A DNA stretch of 64,000 bases from positions 124,001-188,000 of the forward strand of contig JAHBTN010000003.1 of NCBI GenBank assembly GCA_019638575.1, written 5' to 3'. This document shows, piece after piece, positions 55,790 through 64,000 of the stretch. The position numbers and the translations under genes are program-made. Within the stretch, counting starts at the first letter, position 1. Each line of letters opens with the position of its first letter. Source of the stretch: Ferruginibacter sp. (GTDB lineage Bacteria > Bacteroidota > Bacteroidia > Chitinophagales > Chitinophagaceae). The notes under the pieces are model-generated. The model had not been told where the DNA came from. It made no database searches and was given only the letters and a program-made list of their open reading frames with translations.

Positions 55790-56611
55790 ATGGAAAAATA
55801 TTTAACCAACCTGTTCAGCAATCAGCAATACGGTAACAACAATTTCTTCCTTATTGCAGGGCCATGTGTAGTAGAAAGCGAAGAATTAGTGATGGGCATT
55901 GCCGAAAAAGTTTCAGCTACCTGCAAAAGACTGCAGGTTCCGTATATCTTTAAGGCATCTTACCGTAAAGCCAACCGCACAAGCGCCCATTCTTTTACCG
56001 GTATTGGCGATGAAAAAGCTTTACGCTTAGTTAAGGAAGTTGGTAAACGTTTCGGCATACCCACCACTTCAGATATACATACTGCTGCCGAAGCTGCCAT
56101 GGCTGCCGAATATGTAGATATTTTACAGATACCGGCTTTTTTATGCAGGCAAACAGATTTACTGATAGCTGCTGCAAAAACAGGTAAGATTGTGAATGTA
56201 AAAAAAGGACAGTTCCTGAGTGGGCCATCTATGAAATTTGCCGTTGAAAAAATTAAAAATGAGGGAAATGATAAAGTAGGATTAATTGAAAGGGGCAACA
56301 GTTTTGGCTATACCGACCTGGTGGTTGATTACCGCAATATTACCTGGATGAAAGAAATTAATGTACCGGTGATAATGGATTGCACCCATGCATTGCAACA
56401 ACCCAATCAAACGGCAGGTGTTACCGGCGGTAATCCCGAACTGATTGAAACTATTGCCAAAGCCGCTATTGCAACCGGCGCCGATGGGTTATTTATTGAA
56501 ACTCACCCCAACCCTGCTGTTGCTAAAAGCGATGGCGCCAATATGCTACGACTTGAACTGCTTGAACCATTACTGGAAAAACTTGTAAAAATAAGGGCAG
56601 CAATTATATAA
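55790..56611 (+). CDS. kdsA: 3-deoxy-8-phosphooctulonate synthase
   Basis: A 273-residue KDO-8-phosphate synthase, making the Kdo precursor of lipid A-core from arabinose-5-phosphate and phosphoenolpyruvate. Signature segments: IAGPCVVESEE, FKASYRKANRTS, VKKGQFLSG, and the TNPAVAKSDGAN-type phosphate site (here HPNPAVAKSDGAN). It stands alone next to the divergent threonine-dehydrogenase-like gene. Confidence 0.95.
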   Translation: MEKYLTNLFSNQQYGNNNFFLIAGPCVVESEELVMGIAEKVSATCKRLQVPYIFKASYRKANRTSAHSFTGIGDEKALRLVKEVGKRFGIPTTSDIHTAAEAAMAAEYVDILQIPAFLCRQTDLLIAAAKTGKIVNVKKGQFLSGPSMKFAVEKIKNEGNDKVGLIERGNSFGYTDLVVDYRNITWMKEINVPVIMDCTHALQQPNQTAGVTGGNPELIETIAKAAIATGADGLFIETHPNPAVAKSDGANMLRLELLEPLLEKLVKIRAAII

Positions 56612-56687
56612 TTATCACCATCGGTTTATTATTACCGCTTTCGTAAAATTTGATGGCTTACCCGTTTTATTTTTGTAAAAAAAATTA

Positions 56688-57269
56688 ATGAAGGCACCAC
56701 AATTAAACGAACTAATCAGATCTAGACGTTCGGTTTTTCCTGCGCAATTTATACCCGGCAAGCCTGTGGATAAAGAAATAATAGAACAGGTTATTACTAA
56801 TGCTACCTGGGCGCCTAATCATGGACAGGCCGAGCCCTGGCAGTTTACTGTTTTTAGTGGAAAAGGGTTAGTAAAATTATCAACTTTTCAAAGTGAATTA
56901 TACAAACAAAAAGCCGGTGAAAAATTTAACCCAATCAAATTTGAGAAACTGAAAAATAATCCCCTGCTTGCATCTCATGTAATAGCTATTGGCATGAGGC
57001 GTACAACCACCAAAAACATTCCCGAAATAGAAGACATAGAAGCGGTAGCCTGTGCAGTGCAAAACATTTACCTTACGGTAAGTGCTTATGGCCTTGGTGG
57101 ATACTGGACAACCGGTGGTGTTACTTATTACGATGAAGCAAAATCCTTTTTTGGATTAAACGGCCCCGATAAGTTGCTTGGCTTTTTTTATATTGGCCAT
57201 GTAGGCATACAGCCGGGTGCAGCTAAAAGAAGCCCATTGCACGAAAAAGTTAATTGGGTAGATGTTTAA
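56688..57269 (+). CDS. Nitroreductase-family protein
   Basis: A 193-residue FMN-dependent oxidoreductase. RSRRSVFPAQF and NATWAPNHGQAEPWQFTVF bind the flavin, and AVACAVQNIYLTVSAYGLGGYWTTG is the family's helical segment. The reading frame begins with ATG at 56688. Members reduce nitro groups, flavins or quinones; the natural substrate is unknown. The last 4 bases overlap the convergent PspC gene. Confidence 0.87.
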   Translation: MKAPQLNELIRSRRSVFPAQFIPGKPVDKEIIEQVITNATWAPNHGQAEPWQFTVFSGKGLVKLSTFQSELYKQKAGEKFNPIKFEKLKNNPLLASHVIAIGMRRTTTKNIPEIEDIEAVACAVQNIYLTVSAYGLGGYWTTGGVTYYDEAKSFFGLNGPDKLLGFFYIGHVGIQPGAAKRSPLHEKVNWVDV

Positions 57270-57487
57270 AGATAGCGTAAGGGATTGCGTCTTGCATTTA
57301 AAATATAGCGCTTGATGTTAAGCCAGAAAGCAACAAAAAGATATACAATTATTGGAGAGCCAAATGTCATGAACGACATATAAATAAAGTACTTTCTGAT
57401 GGTGGATGTGGCGATGCCCATTTTTTCACCGATGGCTGAGCATACGCCAAAAACCTGCCACTCTATATATTGTTTAAAGCGGTTCAT
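57266..57487 (-). CDS. PspC-domain protein
   Basis: A 73-residue membrane protein with a PspC domain: GVCSAIGEKMGIATSTIRKYFIYM, then a hydrophobic helix (SPIIVYLFVAFWLNI). PspC domains act in envelope-stress responses, often as anti-sigma or sensor parts. Its short C-terminus is basic. No psp genes are next to it. Confidence 0.83.
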   Translation of the reverse strand: MNRFKQYIEWQVFGVCSAIGEKMGIATSTIRKYFIYMSFMTFGSPIIVYLFVAFWLNIKRYILNARRNPLRYL

Positions 57488-57640
57488 TCTGCTAAATTAA
57501 ACAATCCCTCCATTATTTATAAAAAAACTGTAAAGGGTTGTGCATAAATTAACGGATGGTTTACATGAAATATTACCCTTTTACATTTTAATTGTAAATA
57601 CATATTAAAACAAACACATTAAATAATGCCTTTGTTTCCG

Positions 57641-57648
57641 TAAATTTG
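57641..57648 (+). promoter_or_regulatory. Promoter -7 element of the aconitase gene
   Basis: TAAATTTG matches TAnnTTTG exactly. The start codon is 161 bases downstream, so the leader is long. Confidence 0.45.
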
Positions 57649-57762
57649 TAATCCGTTAATCAGCTAATAAAATAATGCCGGTTAGCCTTTCAATAAATCA
57701 CTTTTTAAAAGTAAAGTGAAAACATGGGGTAAGCCTGCTTATGTTTTTTTCGGAAAACCTCG

Positions 57763-57793
57763 TTAGCAAATTAGCACAATAGCAAATCAGCAC
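57763..57793 (+). repeat. Short imperfect TAGCA repeats
   Basis: TTAGCAAA, TTAGCACAA, TAGCAAA and TCAGCAC in a row, an approximately 8-base period just before the aconitase start codon. Confidence 0.45.
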
Positions 57794-57808
57794 TTTAAAC
57801 AAATTACC

Positions 57809-60076
57809 ATGGCCTTCGACATTGACATGATTAAAAAGTTGTACAACAACTTTAGCAGCCGTATTGATGCTGCCCGTAAAGCAACAGGTAAACCCCTTAC
57901 TTTAACCGAAAAAATATTATATGCCCACCTTTGGCAGGGAGCGGCTACCACCGCTTATGTAAGAGGGAAAGATTATGTAGAGTTTGCCCCAGACCGTGTG
58001 GCCATGCAGGATGCAACGGCACAAATGGCATTGCTGCAATTTATGCAGGCAGGCAGGGCAAAAGTTGCGGTACCATCTACCGTGCATTGCGACCACCTGA
58101 TACAGGCTGAAGTTGGTGCAGCGGCTGACCTAACAAAAGCTAAATCTCAAAACAAGGAAGTATATGATTTTCTTGCTTCTGTTTCTAATAAATATGGTAT
58201 AGGTTTTTGGAAACCCGGTGCTGGCATCATTCACCAGGTGGTTTTAGAACAATATGCTTTCCCCGGGGGTATGATGATAGGCACCGATAGTCATACTGTA
58301 AACGCTGGCGGGCTTGGTGTAGTGGCTATTGGTGTTGGTGGTGCCGATGCTTGTGATGTGATGGCAGGGCTGCCCTGGGAACTTAAATTTCCAAAACTGA
58401 TTGGTGTAAAACTTACCGGTAAATTAAATGGTTGGACCGCTTCTAAAGACATTATACTTAAAGTGGCTGGCATATTAACGGTAAAAGGCGGAACCGGCGC
58501 CATACTTGAATATTTTGGCGATGGCGCCACTTCATTATCATGTACCGGAAAAGGAACTATTTGTAACATGGGAGCCGAGATTGGCGCCACCACTTCTATT
58601 TTTGGTTATGATACAAAGATGGATGAATATTTAAGAGGAACCGGCAGAGCCGAAGTTGCAGACGGAGCCAATGCTATTGCTGAACACCTAACCGGCGATG
58701 CCGAAGTGTATGCCAACCCCGAAAAATATTTTGACCAGGTAATTGAAATTAATTTAAGTGAGCTGGAACCACATATCAACGGGCCCTTTACCCCCGACCT
58801 GGCATGGCCTATCTCAAAATTTGCCGAAGCAGTGAAAACCAATGGCTGGCCCGAAAAACTGGAAGTAGGTTTAATAGGCTCCTGCACCAATTCATCTTAC
58901 GAAGATATTACCCGTGCAGCTTCTATTGCCAAACAAGCAACAGATAATGGAATAAAAGCAAATTCCGAATTTACAGTTACACCAGGTTCGGAACAGGTTC
59001 GCTATACCGTAGCAAGAGATGGTTACCTGGATACATTTGAAAAAATGGGAGCATTGGTTTTAGCCAATGCCTGTGGCCCTTGTATTGGCCAGTGGGCAAG
59101 GCATACAACAGATCCCAACAAAAAGAATTCAATCGTTACATCGTATAACCGCAATTTCAGTAAAAGAAACGACGGTAACCCTAATACACATGCATTTGTG
59201 GCTTCGCCCGAAATTACAACCGCATTGGCTATTGCCGGTACTCTTACTTTTAATCCACTTACCGATTACCTTACCAATGCCAAAGGCGAAAAATTTAAAC
59301 TGGCCGAACCGCTTGGTATAGAAATGCCGCAAAAAGGATTTGCAGTAGAAGATGCAGGGTTTCAACCCCCTGCAGCCGATGGCAGTAAAGTGGAAGTAAT
59401 TGTTTCTCCTACATCCGACCGATTGCAATTACTTGAACCATTTAAAGAATGGGAAGGCACCGATTTAAAAGGATTGAAACTTTTAATAAAAGCTAAAGGT
59501 AAATGCACCACCGATCATATTTCAATGGCTGGACCCTGGTTAAAGTTTCGTGGCCATTTAGATAATATCAGCAATAATATGCTGATTGGTGCAATCAATT
59601 TCTTTAATGATAAAACAGATACCGTAAAAAATCAACTCACAGGAGAATATGGAACAGTGCCTGGCACCCAAAGAGCTTATAAAGCTGCTGGTGTTGGTTC
59701 AATTGTAGTTGGAGATGAAAACTATGGTGAGGGCTCATCAAGAGAGCATGCAGCTATGGAGCCAAGATTCCTGGGTGTACGGGCAGTGTTGGTGAAATCT
59801 TTTGCCCGTATTCATGAAACCAATTTAAAAAAACAGGGAATGTTGGGCCTTACTTTTGCTGATAAAGAAGATTATAACAAAATACAGGAAGACGACAGTA
59901 TCGATATCATTGGCTTAACCACTTTTGCTCCCGGAAAACAATTGCAGATGGTATTTAACCACGCCGATGGAACATCTGATACCATTAATGTAAACCATAC
60001 TTACAACGAACAACAGATTGAATGGTTTAAAGCCGGTGCAGCACTCAATATTATCCGTAAGCAACACGGAAACTAA
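57809..60076 (+). CDS. acn: Aconitate hydratase, mitochondrial-type
   Basis: A 755-residue aconitase that interconverts citrate and isocitrate in the TCA cycle. The length and the [19 protein letters not shown] and [12 protein letters not shown] motifs fit the mitochondrial-type group. The iron-sulfur ligands are C359, C422 and C425 (ACGPCIG). The C-terminal swivel domain follows ([15 protein letters not shown]). A long leader with a possible hairpin precedes it; a terminator follows. Confidence 0.93.
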   Translation: MAFDIDMIKKLYNNFSSRIDAARKATGKPLTLTEKILYAHLWQGAATTAYVRGKDYVEFAPDRVAMQDATAQMALLQFMQAGRAKVAVPSTVHCDHLIQAEVGAAADLTKAKSQNKEVYDFLASVSNKYGIGFWKPGAGIIHQVVLEQYAFPGGMMIGTDSHTVNAGGLGVVAIGVGGADACDVMAGLPWELKFPKLIGVKLTGKLNGWTASKDIILKVAGILTVKGGTGAILEYFGDGATSLSCTGKGTICNMGAEIGATTSIFGYDTKMDEYLRGTGRAEVADGANAIAEHLTGDAEVYANPEKYFDQVIEINLSELEPHINGPFTPDLAWPISKFAEAVKTNGWPEKLEVGLIGSCTNSSYEDITRAASIAKQATDNGIKANSEFTVTPGSEQVRYTVARDGYLDTFEKMGALVLANACGPCIGQWARHTTDPNKKNSIVTSYNRNFSKRNDGNPNTHAFVASPEITTALAIAGTLTFNPLTDYLTNAKGEKFKLAEPLGIEMPQKGFAVEDAGFQPPAADGSKVEVIVSPTSDRLQLLEPFKEWEGTDLKGLKLLIKAKGKCTTDHISMAGPWLKFRGHLDNISNNMLIGAINFFNDKTDTVKNQLTGEYGTVPGTQRAYKAAGVGSIVVGDENYGEGSSREHAAMEPRFLGVRAVLVKSFARIHETNLKKQGMLGLTFADKEDYNKIQEDDSIDIIGLTTFAPGKQLQMVFNHADGTSDTINVNHTYNEQQIEWFKAGAALNIIRKQHGN

Positions 60077-60104
60077 CAATAAACATCATAAACAAAATTT
60101 GTTT

Positions 60105-60139
60105 TAATACCTGCCAATTTACTGGTGGGTATTTTTTTA
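60105..60139 (+). terminator. Terminator after aconitase
   Basis: Stem ATACCTGCCA (60108-60117) pairs with TGGTGGGTAT (60123-60132) with two G-T wobbles, followed by a T-run. Confidence 0.7.
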
Positions 60140-60147
60140 TAGTCTGA

Positions 60148-60232
60148 AATGGTTGGGGTTGGGGGTTGGTGATTGGTGGATGTTTGTTTGTGGTTGGTGG
60201 TTGGGGGGGCCTTTGTTCGTTGGTGGTTGGCC
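60148..60232 (+). repeat. G/T-rich low-complexity tract with G-quadruplex potential
   Basis: An 85-base tract made almost only of GGTT, GGGG and GTTG words, including GGTTGGGGTTGGGGGTTGG at 60151-60169 and a run of seven G at 60203-60209. The G-rich strand is the coding strand of the flanking genes. Confidence 0.6.
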
Positions 60233-60256
60233 GTTGTTGGTCGCCTGACCAACAAC
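60233..60256. repeat. Perfect 10-bp inverted repeat
   Basis: GTTGTTGGTC (60233-60242), loop GCCT, GACCAACAAC (60247-60256). It directly abuts the GT-rich tract. No T-run follows on either side, so it is not a standard terminator. Confidence 0.55.
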
Positions 60257-60381
60257 TTGGCTGTTGTAATAAGCTGTGATTATTTTTCAGCATCGTTTAC
60301 TATCACATTATATGCATTGTAAAACATTCTCCGTAAATTACCTGCTGTTATCCATTTTCAATTTCCATCAAAATCAATTGT

Positions 60382-63198
60382 ATGTATAAACAACTGCTGG
60401 TATTTTGCATTTTAATAATTGTATTAATTGCCCCTGTAAATGCACAAAAGAAAAACCTTACTCCTGATGACTATATAAAATGGCAGAGCATTGGCGCCTT
60501 GAATATTTCTGATAACGGAGAATGGGTTGCCTACCAAATTACTGTACAGGAAGGCAATGATAGCATGTATGTTGTTAATCGAAATACAAAGAAAGTGTAC
60601 AAGCTGGAGTTTGCTTCTTCCCCCGAATTCAGTAAGGACAATCAATGGATTGCTTACCGGGTTGGCCTGCCTTTTAAGGAAGTCGAAAAGCTACGAGAAG
60701 ATGGCAAACCTATAGAATATAAAATGGGTTTGCTCAATTTACAAACCGGCAAAAAGGAAACCATACAAAATGTGAGGCAATTCGGGTTTTCACGCAATGG
60801 AAAATTTATAGCGGTAAGTCTGGCCCCACCTAAAGAAAACAAGGATAAAGGATATGTTTTACTACTTAAAAATTTAAGCGATAGCAGTACACATACCATT
60901 GGCAATGTTACTGAATACGCATTCAATAAAAAAAGCGACTACCTTGTTTATATTGTTGAAAGCGCCAATACTGCTGGCAATTCGGTAGAACTTTTTAACC
61001 TGGCTAATTATTCACTCAAAATAATTGCAAGTGATACACTGAAGTTTTCGAAATTAGTCTGGCAAAAAGAAGGTGATGGCTTTGCTTTTTATAAAACCTT
61101 TACCAAAGATGATTTTGAAGAAGAAAATGCCGTAGTTTATTCTTACATCAATTTATACAAAAACCCGGCACTGAAAATATTTAACCCTGTTGAAACATCA
61201 GACTTCCCTGCAGGCATGAGGGTATTTAATAAATCGGGGTTAAGTTTAAGTGATGATATGAGTTCGGTATTTTTTGGCATAAAAAGCTGTACAGCCAAAC
61301 CCAAAAAAGATGAAAAAAAGGCCGGTTCAGATTCAACAAAAGTAAAAAGCGATTCTCTTGCTAATAAAACGGGAGTAACAAAAGAAAAATCAGACTCCAC
61401 AAAAACAGGTATCGCCAAAAAAGAAAACAAAGATGAAAAACTACCTGCCGTGGATGTTTGGCATTGGAAAGACCCTGAAATACAGCCCCGGCAAAAGATA
61501 ACTTATAACCAGGACAAAGATGCCAGCTATCTTTCTGTTTGGAATATAGATAATAATAAATTCTTTCTAATGGCCAATGATTCATTGCGTGGCGCTATGT
61601 TAACAGGAAATATGAAGTATTGTATTATTTACAGCACCCAAAAATATAAACCTGCATTTAAAGAAGACAATGCCGATTTCTACCTGTTTAATGTAAAAAC
61701 CGGTGAAAGCAAATTGCTCTTGAAAAAAAATAATACGGCACTCAGGGCATCGCCCAACGGAAAATATATTGCCTACTTTAAAGACAATCAATGGTGGAGT
61801 TACAATATTGCCACACAGCAGCATATAAATCTTACACAAAATATTGGCACCAGTTTTTGGAACACCCGGGATGATCATCCGGGCATCAGGCCTGCCGTAG
61901 GTTTTGGCGGTTGGACAAAAGGTGATAAAGAAATGTTTGTGTATGATGAGTACAATACCTGGGCTTTTAAACCCGATGGTAAAGGCTCCCGTAAAATAAC
62001 AGATGGAGAAAAAGAAGAAATCATATTCAGGATAAACAGGCTTGACTTTGAAGATCCGTTCATAGACGATAGCAAGCCCATTTATTTTTCTGCTTATGGC
62101 GATAAATCAAAAAAGACAGGTTATTATAAGTATGAAAAGAATAAACTTGAAAAATTAATTTTTGACGATTATGCAATAGGCAGGCTTGCAAAAGCAAAAG
62201 ATGCCGGCACTTTTATATATACAAAATCAGATTATAATATTTCGCCTGAATTATATGTTACCGGCAATTTTGTTCAGGCAGATAAATTAGTAGCAACTAA
62301 TCCGCAACAACAGGATTATTACTGGGGCAAAAGCCAACTGGTAAGTTTCACCAATACAAAAGGAAAAAAAATGCAGGGAGCACTTTTTTATCCTGCCAAT
62401 TATGAACCTGGTAAAAAATATCCAATGATTGTTTATATCTACGAGATACTTTCCAACACGGTACATGGATATATCAATCCTTCTTCAAGAAGCGCTTATA
62501 ATACCAGTAATTATACAACCAACGGATATTTTATTTTCAGACCCGATATTGTATATGATATTAATGACCCGGGCATGAGTGCCGTAAATTGTGTGGTTCC
62601 GGCCGTGGAAGAAGTGCTGAAAACTGGCATGATAGATAAAGACAAAATTGGTTTGATGGGGCATAGTTGGGGCGCTTACCAAACTTCTTTTATAATTACC
62701 CAAACCGATTTGTTTAAAGCAGCCTGTGCCGGCGCTCCGCTAACCGATCTCATCAGTATGTCTATGTCTATATACTGGAACAGTGGTACCCCAGATCAAA
62801 AAATATTTGAAACCAGCCAGGGCAGGTTTGACGGCCCCTGGTACGACAGGCTGGAAGAACATAAAAGAAATTCGCCCATGTTTAATGCTACCAATATAAA
62901 AGCGCCGCTGTTGGTTGCCTTTGGTGATAAAGACGGAGCGGTAGATTGGCACCAGGGTATTGAAATGTATGGCACCATGCGCCGTATGCAAAAGCCACAT
63001 GTAATGCTTGTATATGCCGATGAAAACCACGGCTTGGCTAAAAAAGAAAACCAGATAGATTACCAGAAACGGCAAAAGGCATGGTTTGATTATTACCTGC
63101 TGGGCAAACCTGCCGAGCAATGGATAACAGATGGAACAAGCTACCTGGATAAAATGAAAGAAAGGGAAAAACAAACAAATCAAAAATCAAAGAAATAA
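60382..63198 (+). CDS. Exported S9-family prolyl oligopeptidase-like peptidase
   Basis: A 938-residue peptidase with a signal peptide (residues 1-21, ending APVNAQ). Residues about 25-640 form a propeller-like part with a Lys/Ser-rich insert near 310-360; the C-terminal alpha/beta hydrolase domain has the catalytic S762 (GHSWG), D851 and H883 (ENHGL). It should degrade peptides in the periplasm or at the surface. It has no immediate partner genes. Confidence 0.88.
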   Translation: MYKQLLVFCILIIVLIAPVNAQKKNLTPDDYIKWQSIGALNISDNGEWVAYQITVQEGNDSMYVVNRNTKKVYKLEFASSPEFSKDNQWIAYRVGLPFKEVEKLREDGKPIEYKMGLLNLQTGKKETIQNVRQFGFSRNGKFIAVSLAPPKENKDKGYVLLLKNLSDSSTHTIGNVTEYAFNKKSDYLVYIVESANTAGNSVELFNLANYSLKIIASDTLKFSKLVWQKEGDGFAFYKTFTKDDFEEENAVVYSYINLYKNPALKIFNPVETSDFPAGMRVFNKSGLSLSDDMSSVFFGIKSCTAKPKKDEKKAGSDSTKVKSDSLANKTGVTKEKSDSTKTGIAKKENKDEKLPAVDVWHWKDPEIQPRQKITYNQDKDASYLSVWNIDNNKFFLMANDSLRGAMLTGNMKYCIIYSTQKYKPAFKEDNADFYLFNVKTGESKLLLKKNNTALRASPNGKYIAYFKDNQWWSYNIATQQHINLTQNIGTSFWNTRDDHPGIRPAVGFGGWTKGDKEMFVYDEYNTWAFKPDGKGSRKITDGEKEEIIFRINRLDFEDPFIDDSKPIYFSAYGDKSKKTGYYKYEKNKLEKLIFDDYAIGRLAKAKDAGTFIYTKSDYNISPELYVTGNFVQADKLVATNPQQQDYYWGKSQLVSFTNTKGKKMQGALFYPANYEPGKKYPMIVYIYEILSNTVHGYINPSSRSAYNTSNYTTNGYFIFRPDIVYDINDPGMSAVNCVVPAVEEVLKTGMIDKDKIGLMGHSWGAYQTSFIITQTDLFKAACAGAPLTDLISMSMSIYWNSGTPDQKIFETSQGRFDGPWYDRLEEHKRNSPMFNATNIKAPLLVAFGDKDGAVDWHQGIEMYGTMRRMQKPHVMLVYADENHGLAKKENQIDYQKRQKAWFDYYLLGKPAEQWITDGTSYLDKMKEREKQTNQKSKK

Positions 63199-63556
63199 TT
63201 TTTTATCAATGTAAACACTATCAAATAATGGATTTAATTTTTAGTTTTTGAATTGAAAACTGTAAACACTTATATGTTATGTTTATCATTAACCGGTTAT
63301 GCATTTGATATAACAAACTGAAAGAAAAGAAGTATTACTGTAATGTTATAAAAGAGAATATCAAAATATAATTGAAAATTAAGTTGCTTAAAAAACAACA
63401 GTAACATCTTGATATTTGAAGAGTATTTAAAAGATAATAGTGAAATATTTCCATAAAAAAATGAATACCATCACTTGCAAGTGCGCCTGTTCATTATTGA
63501 ACATTAAAATAAGCAGGAAAATTAATAACTATTCTGATAAATCATAAAGAAAGTAA
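63199..63556. other. Non-coding gap before the phosphatase gene
   Basis: A 358-base AT-rich gap with no clear promoter element. The only notable feature is the 12-base palindrome CACTTGCAAGTG at 63472-63483, 73 bases before the next start codon. Confidence 0.5.
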
Positions 63557-64000
63557 ATGAAACATTTTATTATTTGCCTGGCAGTAATTTTTTTGAGTCA
63601 AATTTCAATTGCACAACCAAATAAGAAAGCCCTTTTTGTAATTGTGGATGGTATCCCTGCAGATGTTGTTGAAAAAGTAAATACACCCAACCTTGATGCC
63701 ATTGCCAAAGTTGGCGGATATACAAGGGCACATGTGGGTGGAGAAAAAGGAGGTTATTCAGAAACACCTACCATTTCTGCAGTAGGCTACAACAGTTTGC
63801 TTACAGGAACCTGGGTAAACAAACACAATGTATGGGATAATGATATAGCCGCACCTAATTATAACTACTGGACCATCTTTCGGCTTTTTAAAGAACAATA
63901 TCCGGGCAGGAAAGCGGCGGTATTTTCCAGTTGGGAGGATAACAGGACGAAATTGGTGGGTGAACACCTTGCTGCTACAGGCAACCTTAAACTGGATTAT
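63557..64000 (+). CDS. Alkaline-phosphatase-family protein, N-terminal part (3' cut by window edge)
   Basis: The first 148 codons of an exported protein, cut at the window end. A signal peptide (KHFIICLAVIFLSQISIAQ, residues 2-20) precedes the metal-binding ALFVIVDGIPADVV. ETPTISAVGYNSLLTGTW carries the expected nucleophile (a Ser or Thr) and KHNVWDN follows. This layout fits the nucleotide pyrophosphatase / phosphodiesterase branch of the alkaline phosphatase superfamily. It opens right after a gap without terminator. Confidence 0.82.
   Translation, partial: MKHFIICLAVIFLSQISIAQPNKKALFVIVDGIPADVVEKVNTPNLDAIAKVGGYTRAHVGGEKGGYSETPTISAVGYNSLLTGTWVNKHNVWDNDIAAPNYNYWTIFRLFKEQYPGRKAAVFSSWEDNRTKLVGEHLAATGNLKLDY

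Larger units (their letters stand above)
57488..57808. other. Gap with aconitase leader
   Basis: This 321-base gap holds the aconitase promoter element TAAATTTG (57641-57648) and a leader of about 155 bases. The leader contains a hairpin-like segment at 57721-57745 followed by a T-run, and four imperfect 8-base TAGCA-type repeats at 57763-57793. No reading frame. Confidence 0.55.
60077..60381. other. Gap between aconitase and S9 peptidase genes
   Basis: This 305-base gap holds the aconitase terminator, a G/T-rich low-complexity tract and a perfect 10-bp inverted repeat (both listed separately). No reading frame worth listing. Confidence 0.6.

Noticed and set aside
62740..63183. A 147-residue antisense frame in the S9 peptidase gene
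   Set aside because: It covers the conserved catalytic domain of the peptidase and shows no family signature of its own.

Overview
The window looks like chromosomal DNA of a Gram-negative member of the Bacteroidota, most likely a Chitinophagaceae-type bacterium. The evidence is the gene content, AT-rich spacers, almost no Shine-Dalgarno sequences, repeated TAnnTTTG promoter elements (the Bacteroidota -7 consensus), and families typical of the phylum: a lineage-specific PurM, DUF5683 behind ParB, DUF4349 lipoproteins and an M56 protein ending in a TonB domain. LPS genes (hldD, kdsA, a family-9 heptosyltransferase) show an outer membrane, and dapB/dapD show lysine/diaminopimelate synthesis by the succinylase branch. 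I see no rRNA, CRISPR array, insertion sequence or prophage. One tRNA-Leu is present.

Layout. 1-7.2 kb, all on +: the end of purL, hldD, proC, pyrG, a TrmH-type methyltransferase, a UbiA prenyltransferase, ruvX and def. 7.2-10.5 kb: two exported proteins of unclear role (one a transglutaminase-like protein without the expected cysteine) and an exported TPR protein. 10.7-17 kb: dnaG, a DUF4349 lipoprotein, an EVE protein, a saccharopine dehydrogenase-like protein, a sirtuin and a YdeI-type protein. 17-22.3 kb, all on -: an M48 protease, plsY, prmA, pnp, rpsO. 22.5-30 kb: two coupled glycosyltransferases, ftsE, then the most unusual locus: a BlaI-type repressor followed by an 890-residue M56 / amidase / TonB-plug-like / TonB-C protein, then purM. 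30-37.8 kb: ribF, holA, a coiled-coil membrane protein, an L,D-transpeptidase-family protein, small lipoproteins, a flavin reductase and an M1 peptidase. 38-42.3 kb: an ORF6N protein beside tRNA-Leu, an EamA transporter, dapD, a heptosyltransferase and tsaC. 42.4-48 kb: two outer-membrane-type proteins, a DEAD-box RNA helicase, a metallophosphoesterase and a second flavin reductase. 48.2-54.7 kb, all on +: an UPF0173 hydrolase, parA-parB-DUF5683, dapB and a TPR histidine kinase with its response regulator. 54.8-64 kb: a threonine-dehydrogenase-like protein, kdsA, a nitroreductase, a PspC protein, aconitase, an S9 peptidase and the start of an alkaline-phosphatase-family protein.

Most of the window is ordinary core genome and I found no complete undescribed system. 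The best candidate for something new is the blaI-M56 locus at 25.5-28.7 kb. Its promoter carries two 16-bp dyads exactly 20 bp apart, placed over the -33 element and the spacer, and its second gene fuses an anti-repressor-type protease to a periplasmic peptidoglycan amidase domain and TonB-related modules. Other points are several genes whose start codon lies only 4-5 bases after the promoter element (possible leaderless mRNAs), GT-rich and word-like low-complexity tracts between genes, and structured-looking leaders before aconitase and the DEAD-box helicase.
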